Shown one piece after another: positions 55,805 through 63,998 of a stretch of DNA of 64,000 bases. Origin of the DNA: an uncultured Nocardioides sp. (GTDB lineage: Bacteria; Actinomycetota; Actinomycetes; Propionibacteriales; Nocardioidaceae); NCBI RefSeq assembly GCF_947488025.1, contig NZ_CANKYS010000006.1:124001-188000 (forward strand), given 5' to 3'. Below the pieces are notes generated by a model. The model was given only the letters and a program-made list of their open reading frames with translations, searched no databases and had not been told where the DNA came from. The number at the start of each line of letters is the position of its first letter. The first letter of the stretch is position 1. The translations under genes and the position numbers were made by a program.

Positions 55805-56032
55805 ATGGCCAGGATCCAGCGCCGCCCGCCGGGCCGCGGAGTGGAGTGGGAGTTCGAGACGCTCGTGCTGCCCGAGGACTTCTCCCGCAACGTCGTCACC
55901 CGCGTGCTCGTCGATCGCGCCGAGCACGGTGGCTGGGAGCTCGACCGGCTCCGCATCGGCAACGACGGCAAACGGCGCGTCGTCCTGCGGCGCAAGATCA
56001 TCCGGCAGCGGCTCACCCTCTTCGCCGGCTGA
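55805..56032 (+). CDS. DUF5703-like small protein
   Basis: 75-aa basic protein conserved in actinobacteria: EWEFETLVLPEDFSRNVVTRVLVDRAEHGGWELDRLRIGNDGKRRVVLRRKIIRQR. It has one short alpha/beta core and a Arg/Lys-rich end. GGAGACGGGAGAG lies before the ATG at 55805. It follows the AKR gene by 31 nt and may be co-transcribed. Confidence 0.85.
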   Translation: MARIQRRPPGRGVEWEFETLVLPEDFSRNVVTRVLVDRAEHGGWELDRLRIGNDGKRRVVLRRKIIRQRLTLFAG

Positions 56033-56043
56033 CCCGGCCCACC

Positions 56044-56056
56044 CACCGCTCCGGTG
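56044..56056. promoter_or_regulatory. short palindrome upstream of gene 56155
   Basis: CACCG-CTC-CGGTG, about 100 nt before the ATG at 56155, beside two CCATGG palindromes (near 56066 and 56082). Weak evidence for an operator. Confidence 0.25.
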
Positions 56057-56154
56057 TCCCGGGCCCATGGGGCGCGGAACCCATGGACATCTCGCACGTG
56101 CCGTGGTGGAGTCGAGGGGCGGGGCCGTCCCGGCCCCGGTGAGGGGATGAGGAC

Positions 56155-56526
56155 ATGGCGACACGCAGGCACAAGCCGGATCTCGGGATCGTGGAGCTGG
56201 CGGTCGACCCGGCCGACGTGGACCGGGAGACCTACCCCGTGCGGATCAGGCTGACCCGACCGTTGACGACCCACGAGGCGGACGGGCTGGCGTCGATCGA
56301 GCCAGGCATCCGCAGCGAGGGCGACGCGATCGTGCTGCCCGCGGCCCGTCTGGACGACGTCGCGCGCGACGTCGACGCCTGGACGGCCCGTCTCGAGCGC
56401 GTGCAGACGCGCGCCGACCAGCTCGACGGCGAGACGTTGATGGCCGACCAGCGGCGCTGGCAGGACCACGAGCGGCACGCACCGCACCTGCAGAGCCAGC
56501 AGGTCAACGACCGCGGCCTGCACTGA
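56155..56526 (+). CDS. hypothetical protein, soluble
   Basis: Unrecognised 123-aa acidic/basic mixed protein: beta-rich first half (IVELAVDPADVDRETYPVRIRLTRPLTTHEADGLASIEPGIRSEGDAIVLPAARLDDVA) and a helical, charged second half ending HERHAPHLQSQQVNDRGLH. GATGAGGAC precedes the ATG. It lies 122 nt after the DUF5703 gene, so may have its own promoter. No motif points to a function. Confidence 0.68.
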   Translation: MATRRHKPDLGIVELAVDPADVDRETYPVRIRLTRPLTTHEADGLASIEPGIRSEGDAIVLPAARLDDVARDVDAWTARLERVQTRADQLDGETLMADQRRWQDHERHAPHLQSQQVNDRGLH

Positions 56527-56548
56527 GGTGTGACCGCCGGCGTCAGGG

Positions 56549-57013
56549 CTACCAGCCCGACGAGCCCGGAACGCCCTTGAACGGGCCGGTCACCCGCGAG
56601 GTGATCCAGCCGCCGTAGAAGCTGCCCGGCTGCGGCTCAACGACCTCGCCGTCGACCGTGCACCGTTCGACGCGGCCCGGATAGAGCGCCACGTGGTCGA
56701 CCAGCGCCTCGAAGCCCTTCGACGGGGTCGGGTAGGTCCAGGCCACGGCCGGGAGCACCTCGTCGCCGACCACGAGGTCGTAGTAGGCCGCCTGGCCCTT
56801 CCACTCGCACCACGACGCGCCCTGCCCCGGCCTCAGCACACCGTCGGCGAAGTCCGCGGCCGGCAGGTAGTACGTCGGCGGGTGGCTGGTCTCCAGCACC
56901 CGCAGGCTCGCGGTGGTGTCGGCGACGACGAGGCCACCGTGGGTGACCACGACGTGCTCGCTGCTCGGGTCGACCCGCGGCGGGCGGGGGTAGTCCCACA
57001 CGGACTCGGTCAT
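56549..57013 (-). CDS. DUF427 family protein
   Basis: 154-aa protein of DUF427, a beta-rich fold of unknown function. Seen: VVADTTASLRVLETSHPPTYYLPAADFADGVLRPGQGASWCEWKGQAAYYDLVVGD and the AWTYPTPSKGFEALVDHVALYPGRV block. I use ATG 57013, supported by TACATT 6 nt upstream; the frame runs to 57067. The C-terminus ends near the convergent 56155 gene, 22 nt apart. Confidence 0.93.
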   Translation of the reverse strand: MTESVWDYPRPPRVDPSSEHVVVTHGGLVVADTTASLRVLETSHPPTYYLPAADFADGVLRPGQGASWCEWKGQAAYYDLVVGDEVLPAVAWTYPTPSKGFEALVDHVALYPGRVERCTVDGEVVEPQPGSFYGGWITSRVTGPFKGVPGSSGW

Positions 57014-57019
57014 GCCGCC

Positions 57020-57025
57020 AATGTA
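57020..57025 (-). promoter_or_regulatory. leaderless promoter -10 box, DUF427 gene
   Basis: TACATT on the minus strand, 6 nt before the ATG at 57013. Confidence 0.55.
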
Positions 57026-57036
57026 CGGAACGGCCC

Positions 57037-57450
57037 CTACGCCTCCAGGTCGCGAGACGCGAGCCACGCGCGGCCGCGACGATCCGAGGCCTGCGCGAGC
57101 CAGGCCTCCTCGATCACCTCGACGAGCTCGTCGCGCGCGATCTCCGCCACCCGGGAGGTGCGCAGCAGCACCGACGCATGACCGTCGAAGTGCGCCGTCG
57201 TGAAGAACGGCAGGCGCTCGTCCTGCAGCAACGCCTGCTTGTCCCCCTCGGAGGCGACCCAGATGACCACGACGTCGTCGTAGCGCTCACCAGTCTCGGG
57301 GTCCACCGCGTCGGGTCGTGGCGTCCGGAAGAACACGAACGACTTGCCACCCACCTGGTAGACGGGGTTCTTCTCCGGGCGTACGACGGTCACGTGGGGC
57401 ATCGCACGAGCGGTCGCGTGGATGTCGTCGACCGTCGCCGGGCGGCTCAC
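57037..57450 (-). CDS. MmcQ/YjbR family protein
   Basis: 137-aa member of the CyaY-like MmcQ/YjbR family: VSRPATVDDIHATARAMPHVTVVRPEKNPVYQVGGKSFVFFRTPRPDAVDPETGE, DVVVIWVASEGDKQALL and DELVEVIEEAWLAQA. These proteins are annotated as possible DNA-binding; function unproven. The GTG at 57450 overlaps the upstream gene stop by 4 nt. The open frame running through that gene is a shadow. Confidence 0.9.
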   Translation of the reverse strand: MSRPATVDDIHATARAMPHVTVVRPEKNPVYQVGGKSFVFFRTPRPDAVDPETGERYDDVVVIWVASEGDKQALLQDERLPFFTTAHFDGHASVLLRTSRVAEIARDELVEVIEEAWLAQASDRRGRAWLASRDLEA

Positions 57451-57845
57451 GTCGGCTCCTCGCCCGGCGGGTAGGCACGCACCGCGACCTGGAAGTCCGC
57501 GACGGCACGTCGGGCCTCGAACCGCAGTCGTTCCGCTTCCAGCTCGGGTTCCTCCGGCTGGGGCGTGGCACACGGGTGGAGGTCGTAGGTGTCGTACACC
57601 AGGAACGGAGCGTCCACTGCCCCCGCCTGCGAGATCGCGTGGAGCAGGTGCAGTGCGGCTCCGGCGAAGGATCCGTAGGGGATGGTCACCAGCTCGCCCC
57701 AGTCCGCTTCTGTCATCACGATCTCGACCTCGCGCCGGTCGATCGTGAGCCGGAGCCGGCCCGGAGTGTCGGCGTCGACGTCGACGTCGCCGAGGGTGCC
57801 GAGCAGCGTGAGCAGGCGCTCCCACAGCCGCTCGTAGCGCTGCAT
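57447..57845 (-). CDS. conserved hypothetical protein
   Basis: Unrecognised 132-aa protein with hydrophilic beta-rich fold: RLRLTIDRREVEIVMTEADWGELVTIPYGSFAGAALHLLHAISQAGAVDAPFLVYDTYDLHPCATP, then an acidic helical tail. Start ATG 57845 overlaps the rpe stop by 1 nt (TGATG), and the end overlaps the MmcQ gene by 4 nt, so the three genes rpe-this-MmcQ form a coupled unit. Confidence 0.78.
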   Translation of the reverse strand: MQRYERLWERLLTLLGTLGDVDVDADTPGRLRLTIDRREVEIVMTEADWGELVTIPYGSFAGAALHLLHAISQAGAVDAPFLVYDTYDLHPCATPQPEEPELEAERLRFEARRAVADFQVAVRAYPPGEEPT

Positions 57846-58504
57846 CAGGCGCTCGCAGCCTCAGCCCGCTCGCGCAGCGCCTCGACCATCGCATCGGGGT
57901 CGTCGGCGGAGTAGACCGCGGACCCGGCGACGAAGACGTCGGCTCCTGCCTCGGCGCACCGCTCGATGGTCTCCAGCGAGACCCCGCCGTCGACCTGCAG
58001 CCACGTCTCCACGCCGTGCTTGCGCATCAGCTCGCGGGCGGTGCGGATCTTGGGCAGGCACAGGTCGAGAAACTTCTGGCCGCCGAAGCCGGGCTCGACG
58101 GTCATGATCAGCACCATGTCGAGCTCGGGCAGCAGCGCCTCGTAGGGCTCGATCGGCGTCGCGGGCTTCAGCGCCATCGACGCACGCGCCCCCTGGGCGC
58201 GGATCTCACGCGCCAGGCGTACAGGCGCCTTGGCAGCCTCGGCGTGGAAGGTGACCGACCCGCACACCTCGGCGTACGCCGGTGCCCACCGGTCGGGGTC
58301 CTCGATCATCAGGTGCGCGTCGAGCGGCTGGGACGCGTGCTTGCCGAGCGCCTCGATGACCGGCAGGCCCAGCGTCAGGTTGGGGACGAAGTGGTTGTCC
58401 ATGACGTCGACGTGCACCCAGTCGGCGCTGGGGATCCGGGCCACCTCGTCGGCGAGGCGCGACAGGTCGGCGTTGAGGATGCTCGGCGTGATCTGGATGC
58501 CCAC
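57845..58504 (-). CDS. rpe: ribulose-phosphate 3-epimerase
   Basis: Pentose phosphate enzyme interconverting ribulose-5-P and xylulose-5-P; TIM-barrel. The 219-aa protein has [17 protein letters not shown], the metal-binding [20 protein letters not shown] (His/Asp), [25 protein letters not shown] and [33 protein letters not shown]. Leaderless GTG start. The -10 box lies across the end of the diacylglycerol-kinase gene. Confidence 0.96.
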   Translation of the reverse strand: MGIQITPSILNADLSRLADEVARIPSADWVHVDVMDNHFVPNLTLGLPVIEALGKHASQPLDAHLMIEDPDRWAPAYAEVCGSVTFHAEAAKAPVRLAREIRAQGARASMALKPATPIEPYEALLPELDMVLIMTVEPGFGGQKFLDLCLPKIRTARELMRKHGVETWLQVDGGVSLETIERCAEAGADVFVAGSAVYSADDPDAMVEALRERAEAASA

Positions 58505-58510
58505 GGGGCG

Positions 58511-58516
58511 AGCCTA
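58511..58516 (-). promoter_or_regulatory. leaderless promoter -10 box, rpe unit
   Basis: TAGGCT on the minus strand, 6 nt before the GTG at 58504. Confidence 0.6.
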
Positions 58517-59461
58517 GTGACCCTCGGGGCCGTCGAGGCGCGCGGCACGGCTCCCGGCCGGTACGACGACGTGGAGCGCGTTGCGATCCACCTCGAACGT
58601 CGCGGTCGTGGTGGCCGCGATCTCGCCGTCGAGGTTGACCGGCAGCGGCTCGTCGGTGACCAGGCGCAGGCGCCGGGTGGTGACGTGGTGGACCCGGTCG
58701 TGCTCGACGAGGTGGCCGGTCCGGAGCAGCCGGGCGACGGACACGTGGTCGCGCAGCCGCCCCTGCTCGACGGCGTACACGTCGAGGAGGTGGTCGTCGA
58801 TGGACGCGTCGGGGGCGACGGTCAGCCCGCCACCGTAGTGCCGGCCGTTGCCGACCGCGACCTGCATGAGGTCCGCGAGCTCCAGCGTGGTGCCGTCATC
58901 GAGCTCGAGGCGGGCGGCGAACGGCCGGTGGGAGCGGTAGGCCACGAGGGTCGCCGCCGGGTAGGCGAAGCGGCCGAGCCGCTGCTTGAGCGCCGGGGTC
59001 AGCCGCTGGGTGACGGCGACCGACAGCCCGACCGAGGCGACGTTGAGGTAGGCGCGCCCGTCGACGCGTCCGAGGTCCACGTCGACGACGTGACCGTGGA
59101 CGAGCGTGTCGACCGCTGCAGCGAGGTCGCCGGGGATCTCCAGCGTGCGCGCGAAGTCGTTGGCGGTGCCCAGCGGCAGCACGCCGAGGGCGCTCGGGGT
59201 GTGGGCGACCATCGCGGCCGCGCAACCGATCGTCCCGTCGCCGCCGCCGACCACGAGGAGGTCCGGCTCGGACTCGACGGCGATCGCCAGCGCCTCCAGG
59301 AGCTCGGGACCGCCGTGTGCCGGGTGCACCGTCACGTCGTCCGACACGCCACGCATCGCTGCCTCGACCAGCGGCAGCGCCCGTGCGCCCTGACGGGCTG
59401 CCGTGTTGACGACGACCGCGATCCGGTCGGTGCGGGGCTGGGCGGACCTGTGCTGCTGCAT
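58514..59461 (-). CDS. diacylglycerol kinase-like (DagK/YegS) protein
   Basis: Lipid or sphingosine-type kinase of the DAGK catalytic family, 315 aa. Seen: RIAVVVNTAARQGARALPLVEAAM, the nucleotide loop LLVVGGGDGTIGCAAAMVAH, GVLPLGTANDFARTLEI and the C-terminal beta domain (ELADLMQVAVGNGRHYGGGL, PLPVNLDGEIAATTT). Product could be phosphatidate or a lipid phosphate. Leaderless ATG; its end is followed by rpe on the same strand. Confidence 0.92.
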   Translation of the reverse strand: MQQHRSAQPRTDRIAVVVNTAARQGARALPLVEAAMRGVSDDVTVHPAHGGPELLEALAIAVESEPDLLVVGGGDGTIGCAAAMVAHTPSALGVLPLGTANDFARTLEIPGDLAAAVDTLVHGHVVDVDLGRVDGRAYLNVASVGLSVAVTQRLTPALKQRLGRFAYPAATLVAYRSHRPFAARLELDDGTTLELADLMQVAVGNGRHYGGGLTVAPDASIDDHLLDVYAVEQGRLRDHVSVARLLRTGHLVEHDRVHHVTTRRLRLVTDEPLPVNLDGEIAATTTATFEVDRNALHVVVPAGSRAARLDGPEGH

Positions 59462-59467
59462 GCCCCG

Positions 59468-59473
59468 ACGGTA
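59468..59473 (-). promoter_or_regulatory. leaderless promoter -10 box, DagK-like gene
   Basis: TACCGT on the minus strand, 6 nt before the ATG at 59461. Confidence 0.55.
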
Positions 59474-59565
59474 GGTCGCGTGCGTGAGAGGACGATGAGG
59501 ACGACCTGTGCGCCGGCTGTGCTGTTCCCCGGACAGGTGCGGGTCACAGCGACGAGGATCGGCGC

Positions 59566-60042
59566 ATGGGCCTCTTCTCACGTCGCAAGCCTGACCCGTC
59601 GGTCGCCTGGCAGCCGCCGCAGCGTCCCGGCTGCACCTGCCCCCGTCACCTCGACGACGACCTGCTGCGCACGGTGGTGCCGTACTCGACCTCGCTCGCC
59701 GAGGACCTGGGGTACGCGCCCACACCGGTCACGGTCACCGACCTGCTGGGGCCGGGCGGGTTGTCGGTGCAGCCCGCGCTGGACGACGAGCAGGTGCCGG
59801 GCCAGCCGGCGGACCTCACGTGGAGCCTCGGCGTGTACGACGACGCGCGCGCCCACTACGACGACCTGGACGACGGCGCCGAGGTCGACCTCGACGTCGC
59901 GCTGGCCGGGCAGCCGGGCGTCGAGCGGGTCGAGTGGGCCGACCGCGAGGTGTTCCTCCTCGCCGCACCGACGTTGTGCGCTGACGGGGTCCTCGCGACG
60001 GCTGCGCTCACCCTGCTCGATGACCGGGTGCGTTCGCGCTGA
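59566..60042 (+). CDS. conserved hypothetical protein
   Basis: Unrecognised 158-aa acidic protein. N-terminus MGLFSRRKPDPSVAWQPPQRPGCTCPRHLDDDLLRTVVPYSTSLAEDLGYAP contains a CTCPRH cysteine pair; the rest is beta/alpha and acidic (AHYDDLDDGAEVDLDVALAGQPG). No signal peptide. GAGGA lies 7 nt before the ATG. The 3' end overlaps the UPF0158-cupin gene by 35 nt on the opposite strand. Confidence 0.7.
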   Translation: MGLFSRRKPDPSVAWQPPQRPGCTCPRHLDDDLLRTVVPYSTSLAEDLGYAPTPVTVTDLLGPGGLSVQPALDDEQVPGQPADLTWSLGVYDDARAHYDDLDDGAEVDLDVALAGQPGVERVEWADREVFLLAAPTLCADGVLATAALTLLDDRVRSR

Positions 60043-60919
60043 GGCCGTCGGTGTCGCGCTGCTGGCCCTCCAGCAGCGAGGTGTCGTGTGCGGCTGTGAG
60101 CGGCCCGCCCGCCGCACCGGTGTTGACGACGCCCGTCGGCTCGAGGAGCAGCAGGCTGACCTCTTCCTCGGCCACCGGGCAGTGCTCGACGCCACGCGGG
60201 ACGACGTAGAGCTGACCCGGTCCCAGGACGACGTCACCGTCCCGGAGTCGGATCGTGAGCCGCCCCGACACGACGAGGAACAGCTCGTCGGTGTCGGGAT
60301 GGTCGTGCCAGACGAACTCGCCCTGCACCTTCACGAGCTTGACCTCGTAGTCGTTGAGGAGTGCCACGACCTTCGGCGACCAGTGGTCGGAGAACGACGA
60401 CAGCCTCTCTCCGATGTCGACGACCCGCGGTCGCGGGCGGTCGTCCAGGGAATCGAGGATGGCGTCCATCTCCGTGGTCGTGGCCGCGTCCCGGGCCTCC
60501 ACCTCCTGGGTGTCGACGAGCTCCATCGCGTCGAGCCACCGGATGGCTCGACGTTCCTGTCCCAGCGAGCGGTAGCGGATCCAGGCCCGGCGGACCTCCT
60601 CCGGCTGGTCGTCCATGACCGACCGGAAGCGGCGGAACGCACCGCGACCCGTGAGCGCGTCCTCCAGCCGACGCCGTAGGCGGGCGTCGGCGACATGGTG
60701 GGCGAAGAGCGCCATGTCGCGGTAGGCGCCGCGCGAGCCCTCGCCCGCGACGAAGACCCATCCCTTCTCGGCCGGGTCGTCCTCGTCGTCGGTCCCGTGG
60801 TCGTCGTCGACGGCCGGCCACACCTCGCCGGTCTCGGGGTCCAGGTGACCACCCGGGAAGGGCTGATCGTCCAGCAGGTCGCCCAGCCCCTGGAGGTCGA
60901 CGGCGTCGAGGTCGAACAT
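60008..60919 (-). CDS. UPF0158-cupin fusion protein
   Basis: 303-aa protein joining two families. Residues 1 to about 145 match UPF0158 (LLDDQPFPGGHLDPETGEVWPAV, GRGAFRRFRSVMDDQPEEVRRAWIRYRSLGQERRAIRWL). Residues about 170-285 form a single-domain cupin (GEFVWHDHPDTDELFLVVSGRLTIRLRDGDVVLGPGQLYVVPRGVEHCPV, with H-x-H, Glu and the second His as metal ligands). Each is normally a separate small protein. The ATG at 60919 overlaps the LigD-like stop (TGATG), so translation is coupled; the upstream open frame is rejected. Function unknown; a metal-dependent enzyme or sensor. Confidence 0.88.
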   Translation of the reverse strand: MFDLDAVDLQGLGDLLDDQPFPGGHLDPETGEVWPAVDDDHGTDDEDDPAEKGWVFVAGEGSRGAYRDMALFAHHVADARLRRRLEDALTGRGAFRRFRSVMDDQPEEVRRAWIRYRSLGQERRAIRWLDAMELVDTQEVEARDAATTTEMDAILDSLDDRPRPRVVDIGERLSSFSDHWSPKVVALLNDYEVKLVKVQGEFVWHDHPDTDELFLVVSGRLTIRLRDGDVVLGPGQLYVVPRGVEHCPVAEEEVSLLLLEPTGVVNTGAAGGPLTAAHDTSLLEGQQRDTDGLSANAPGHRAG

Positions 60920-61893
60920 CACTCCTCCTCCGGCTCCGGTGGGGCCTGCGCGCCCTCTGCCTCGTCGCGGTCGGCCCACTCCAGCAGCGGTGCGATGTCG
61001 AACGGGTGGTGGTCGATGTCGGCGTGCAGGTCACCGGTCGCGGCGAACCGCTCCGGCATGGTGAAGATCGTGAAGTCGTCGGGCCGGCAGTCGTCGACCT
61101 CGTCCCACCGGATCGGTGCCGACACGCGCGCCTCCGGGACACCGCGCACCGAGTAGGCGGCGGCGACCGTGTGGTCGCGGGCGTTCTGGTTGTAGTCGAC
61201 GAAGAGCTGGGCGGGGTCGCGGTCCTTGCGCCACCACGCCGTCGTGACCTCTCCCCCGGCTCGTCGCTCGACCTCCCGGGCGAACGCCAGCGCGCCGCGG
61301 CGTACGTCCTGGAAGCCGTGGTCGGGCGGGATCCGCACGTAGACGTGCATCCCAGACCCGCCACTGGTCTTCGGGAAGCCGACGGCACCGAGCTCGTCGA
61401 GCACCTCGTGGGCGACGTGGGCGACCCGCTGCACGGTGGCCCAGTCGCACTCCGGCCCCGGGTCGAGGTCGATGCGCCACTCGTCGGGCTTCTCGGTGTC
61501 GGCGCGCCGGCTGTTCCACGGGTGGAACTCGACCGTCGACATCTGCACCGCCCAGATGACGCTGGCGAGCTCGGTCACGCACAGCTCGTCGGCCGTGCGC
61601 TTCCACCGCGGGAAGAACAGCTGGACGGTCTCGACCCACTCGGGCGCTCCGGCCGGCAACCGCTTCTGGTGCACCTTGTCGCCGGCCAGGCCCTTGGGAA
61701 ACCGGTGCAGCATGCACGGGCGCTCGAACAGCGCGTTGACGATCCCGTCGCCGACCGAGAGGTAGTAGTGCACCAGGTCGAGCTTGGTCGCGCCGTCCGG
61801 TGCCGCGTCGGTGGGCGGGAAGTAGACCCGTTCGGGGTTGGTGACCTTGACGACCCGGTCGTCGACCTCGACCTCCGTGAACGGCGACGCCAT
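60919..61893 (-). CDS. LigD-type polymerase/primase domain protein
   Basis: Archaeo-eukaryotic primase-like polymerase (PolDom) of bacterial NHEJ, as a stand-alone 324-aa protein. Seen: RVVKVTNPERVYFP, VETVQLFFPRWKRTADELCVTELASVIWAVQMSTVEFHPWN, the catalytic DLDPGP (metal aspartates), KTSGGSGMHVYVRI and VDYNQNARDHTVAAAYSVRGVPEARVS. Ligase and nuclease domains are not attached and not in this window. Leaderless ATG start; next gene overlaps by 1 nt. Confidence 0.94.
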   Translation of the reverse strand: MASPFTEVEVDDRVVKVTNPERVYFPPTDAAPDGATKLDLVHYYLSVGDGIVNALFERPCMLHRFPKGLAGDKVHQKRLPAGAPEWVETVQLFFPRWKRTADELCVTELASVIWAVQMSTVEFHPWNSRRADTEKPDEWRIDLDPGPECDWATVQRVAHVAHEVLDELGAVGFPKTSGGSGMHVYVRIPPDHGFQDVRRGALAFAREVERRAGGEVTTAWWRKDRDPAQLFVDYNQNARDHTVAAAYSVRGVPEARVSAPIRWDEVDDCRPDDFTIFTMPERFAATGDLHADIDHHPFDIAPLLEWADRDEAEGAQAPPEPEEE

Positions 61894-61900
61894 GTCCGGG

Positions 61901-61906
61901 AGCCTA
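61901..61906 (-). promoter_or_regulatory. leaderless promoter -10 box, LigD-like gene
   Basis: TAGGCT on the minus strand, 7 nt before the ATG at 61893. Confidence 0.6.
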
Positions 61907-61932
61907 GCCGGGAGCCCGGACGCCGGGGTCCG

Positions 61933-63045
61933 TCACTGCTGCGCGGGAGCCTCGGACTCGCCCGGCTGGCCACCCTGCTGGTCGCCCTGCTGGTCGCCCT
62001 GCTCGTCGCCCTGCTGGTCGCCCTGCTCGTCGCCCTGCTGGTCCTGGCCCTCCGGCTGCGGTGGCGGGGTCTGCTCAGCCTGCTTCTCGACCGTCACCGT
62101 GACGGTGTCGGACCAGCCCTCGTCGGCGTACTGGCCCTGCGGACGGTGCCAGCGGAACTCCGTGGTCTCCGTGACGGGTACGGCGACGCGGGCCACGCCG
62201 TCGCGGCCGGCGAGGACGGGCTTGCCGACCGCCGCCCACTGGCCGCCGGGGGCACGCGACTCCAGCACGAGCGGGTCACCGGTCACCCGACCGGAGCCGT
62301 CGGTGACGCGTCCGGTGAGCTCGACGTCCTGACCCGGCTCGGCCTGCTGCCTCGAGGCAGCGACGGTGGTCGTGAGCGAGACGCCCTCGAAGTCGAAGGT
62401 CGAGCCGGACGCGCGCACGGCATCCAGGTTGAAGGCCTTGCCGTCACAGCCGAAGCCCGTGACCGCGAAGCCCGAGCCGTCGCCGTGCTGGGCGGCGAAC
62501 TGCGCGGCGGTGGCGGATCCCACCTGGTCGACGGTGGCGCCGGAGGCGAGGTCGACCAGTGCCCAGTCGTAGGTCAGCGCGGCCGAGGACACCGTGGTCC
62601 ACGAGCCGGCGGGCGCGGACAGGGCCGCCCGCCCGCGCCAGGCGGTGCCAGCCGGGCTCTGTCGGGTGACGGCCATGACCCACGAGACGCCGGTGCTGCC
62701 ACCGGTCGCGGCGACCGCCACCGAGGTGTCGAGGCCGGCGAGCGACCCGAAGGCGGCGTAGGGACCGGCTGCGCTGCCCGCGGCTGACGGGACGAGGCCC
62801 AGCGACCGTCGCCCGAGCGGGGCGGCGTAGGGCCCCAGGTTGATCCGGGAGGCGGGAGCAGCGGCGGCGCCCAGCAGGTCGGCACAGCCGACATAGGTCA
62901 GGTAGACGTCGGGATCGCCGGTGGCGGGTCCCGCCACCGTGTGCGAACCGCCCACGGCGTGCGCGGGACTGCCGACCACGGTCGTTCCCATGGTCAACGT
63001 CAAGGTGGTGGCGGCCACGGCCGTCATGATGCTGCGCACGTGCAT
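61933..63045 (-). CDS. secreted protein with Ig-like region and repeat tail
   Basis: 370-aa exported protein with a signal peptide (MHVRSIMTAVAATTLTLTMGTTVVGSPAHA), no lipobox or anchor seen. Mature part: Ala/Gly-rich region with paired Cys, then a beta-rich Ig/fibronectin-like segment (about 225-330: LTTTVAASRQQAEPGQDVELTGRVTDGSGRVTG... DTVTVTVEK), then an extreme low-complexity C-terminus of G, D, Q, E in four-residue units. The ATG 63045 has AGGAATCC 3 nt upstream in a GGGGAGCAGGAA site. Function unknown; probably surface or extracellular. Confidence 0.85.
   Translation of the reverse strand: MHVRSIMTAVAATTLTLTMGTTVVGSPAHAVGGSHTVAGPATGDPDVYLTYVGCADLLGAAAAPASRINLGPYAAPLGRRSLGLVPSAAGSAAGPYAAFGSLAGLDTSVAVAATGGSTGVSWVMAVTRQSPAGTAWRGRAALSAPAGSWTTVSSAALTYDWALVDLASGATVDQVGSATAAQFAAQHGDGSGFAVTGFGCDGKAFNLDAVRASGSTFDFEGVSLTTTVAASRQQAEPGQDVELTGRVTDGSGRVTGDPLVLESRAPGGQWAAVGKPVLAGRDGVARVAVPVTETTEFRWHRPQGQYADEGWSDTVTVTVEKQAEQTPPPQPEGQDQQGDEQGDQQGDEQGDQQGDQQGGQPGESEAPAQQ
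61975..62034. repeat. five 12-bp tandem repeats in secreted-protein gene
   Basis: Five consecutive copies of CTGCTSGTCGCC (plus strand), with S alternating G/C, encoding the GDQQ/GDEQ tail. Multiple of three, so size changes stay in frame. Confidence 0.9.
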
Positions 63046-63099
63046 GGATTCCTGCTCCCCGTGACACGACGCACCCCTCCGGTGCGCCGAGCTGACTCC

Positions 63100-63128
63100 A
63101 TCATGCTGGTCAGAGCAAAGGATGTGAA
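63100..63128 (-). promoter_or_regulatory. candidate sigma-70-like promoter of the secreted protein
   Basis: On the minus strand, TTCACA (-35; one change from TTGACA), 17 nt spacer, CATGAT (-10; two changes from TATAAT), about 55 nt before the ATG at 63045. Stronger match than most -35/-10 pairs in this window. Confidence 0.5.
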
Positions 63129-63235
63129 CCGTCCACACACGGAAGTCACCCCAATTGGTGGCCGATCCACGGACAACCTTGGGTCGGGCTGTGGCCTCGG
63201 CCCTTCGGAGGCGAGGGGCTGTCCGAGGTACCGAC

Positions 63236-63241
63236 TAGGTT
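63236..63241 (+). promoter_or_regulatory. leaderless promoter -10 box, AAA ATPase
   Basis: TAGGTT, 7 nt before the ATG at 63249; no Shine-Dalgarno. Confidence 0.6.
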
Positions 63242-63248
63242 GGGCGCC

Positions 63249-63998
63249 ATGCCGCTGCGGGGTCAGGACGTCGCTCGCCACCCCGTGCGCCGCGTCGAGG
63301 CGCGTGCCGGCCATGAGCTCGCCGCGCACCGCTACCCCGCGTCCATCCCCGCCGTCACCCAGGTGCTGCGTGACGGCCTCGACCTCGGCCCCGGGGTCAC
63401 CTTCCTGGTCGGCGAGAACGGCTCCGGCAAGTCGACGCTGGTCGAGGCCGTCGCCATCGCGTTCGGCCTCTCGCCCGAGGGTGGCAGCACGCACAGCCGC
63501 CACTCCTCACGTGCCACGGAGTCGCCGCTCGGCGACGCGCTCCAGCTCGCGCGGGGAGCCGGGGCGAGCAAGTGGGGGTTCTTCCTGCGCGCCGAGACGA
63601 TGCACGGCTGGTACTCCTACATCGAGGACCACCCGAGGACGAGTGGTGACGACGACGTCGCCTTCCACGAGATGAGCCACGGCGAGTCGTTCCTGGCAGT
63701 GCTGGAGTCGCGGTTCACCGGGCAGGGCTTCTACTGCCTCGACGAGCCGGAGGCCGCGTTGTCGTTCTCCTCCACGCTGGGGCTCGTCGCCACGCTGCAG
63801 CGCGTGGTCGCCCGTCGCGGCCAGGTGCTCTGCGCCACCCACTCCCCCGTGCTCGCCGCCATGCCGGGCGCCCGCATCCTGGAGGCCGGGCCGTGGGGGC
63901 TGCGCGAGTCCGCCTGGGAGGATCTCGAGGTCGTGGACCACTGGCGGCGCTACCTCGCCGAGCCGTGGTCCTACCTGCGCCACCTCCAGGACGGCTGA
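63249..63998 (+). CDS. AAA family ATPase (ABC/SMC-like fold)
   Basis: Complete 249-aa small ATPase. Walker A FLVGENGSGKSTLVE (about residues 51-65), Q-loop-like FFLRAETMHGWYSYIEDHP, then EMSHGESFLAVLESRF (signature-like SHGES), Walker B FYCLDEPEAALSF and the switch His in LCATHSPVLAAMPG. This is the shape of the AAA_15/OLD-like group without nuclease domain. Leaderless start supports ATG 63249. It diverges from the secreted-protein gene. Substrate and role unknown. Confidence 0.9.
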   Translation: MPLRGQDVARHPVRRVEARAGHELAAHRYPASIPAVTQVLRDGLDLGPGVTFLVGENGSGKSTLVEAVAIAFGLSPEGGSTHSRHSSRATESPLGDALQLARGAGASKWGFFLRAETMHGWYSYIEDHPRTSGDDDVAFHEMSHGESFLAVLESRFTGQGFYCLDEPEAALSFSSTLGLVATLQRVVARRGQVLCATHSPVLAAMPGARILEAGPWGLRESAWEDLEVVDHWRRYLAEPWSYLRHLQDG

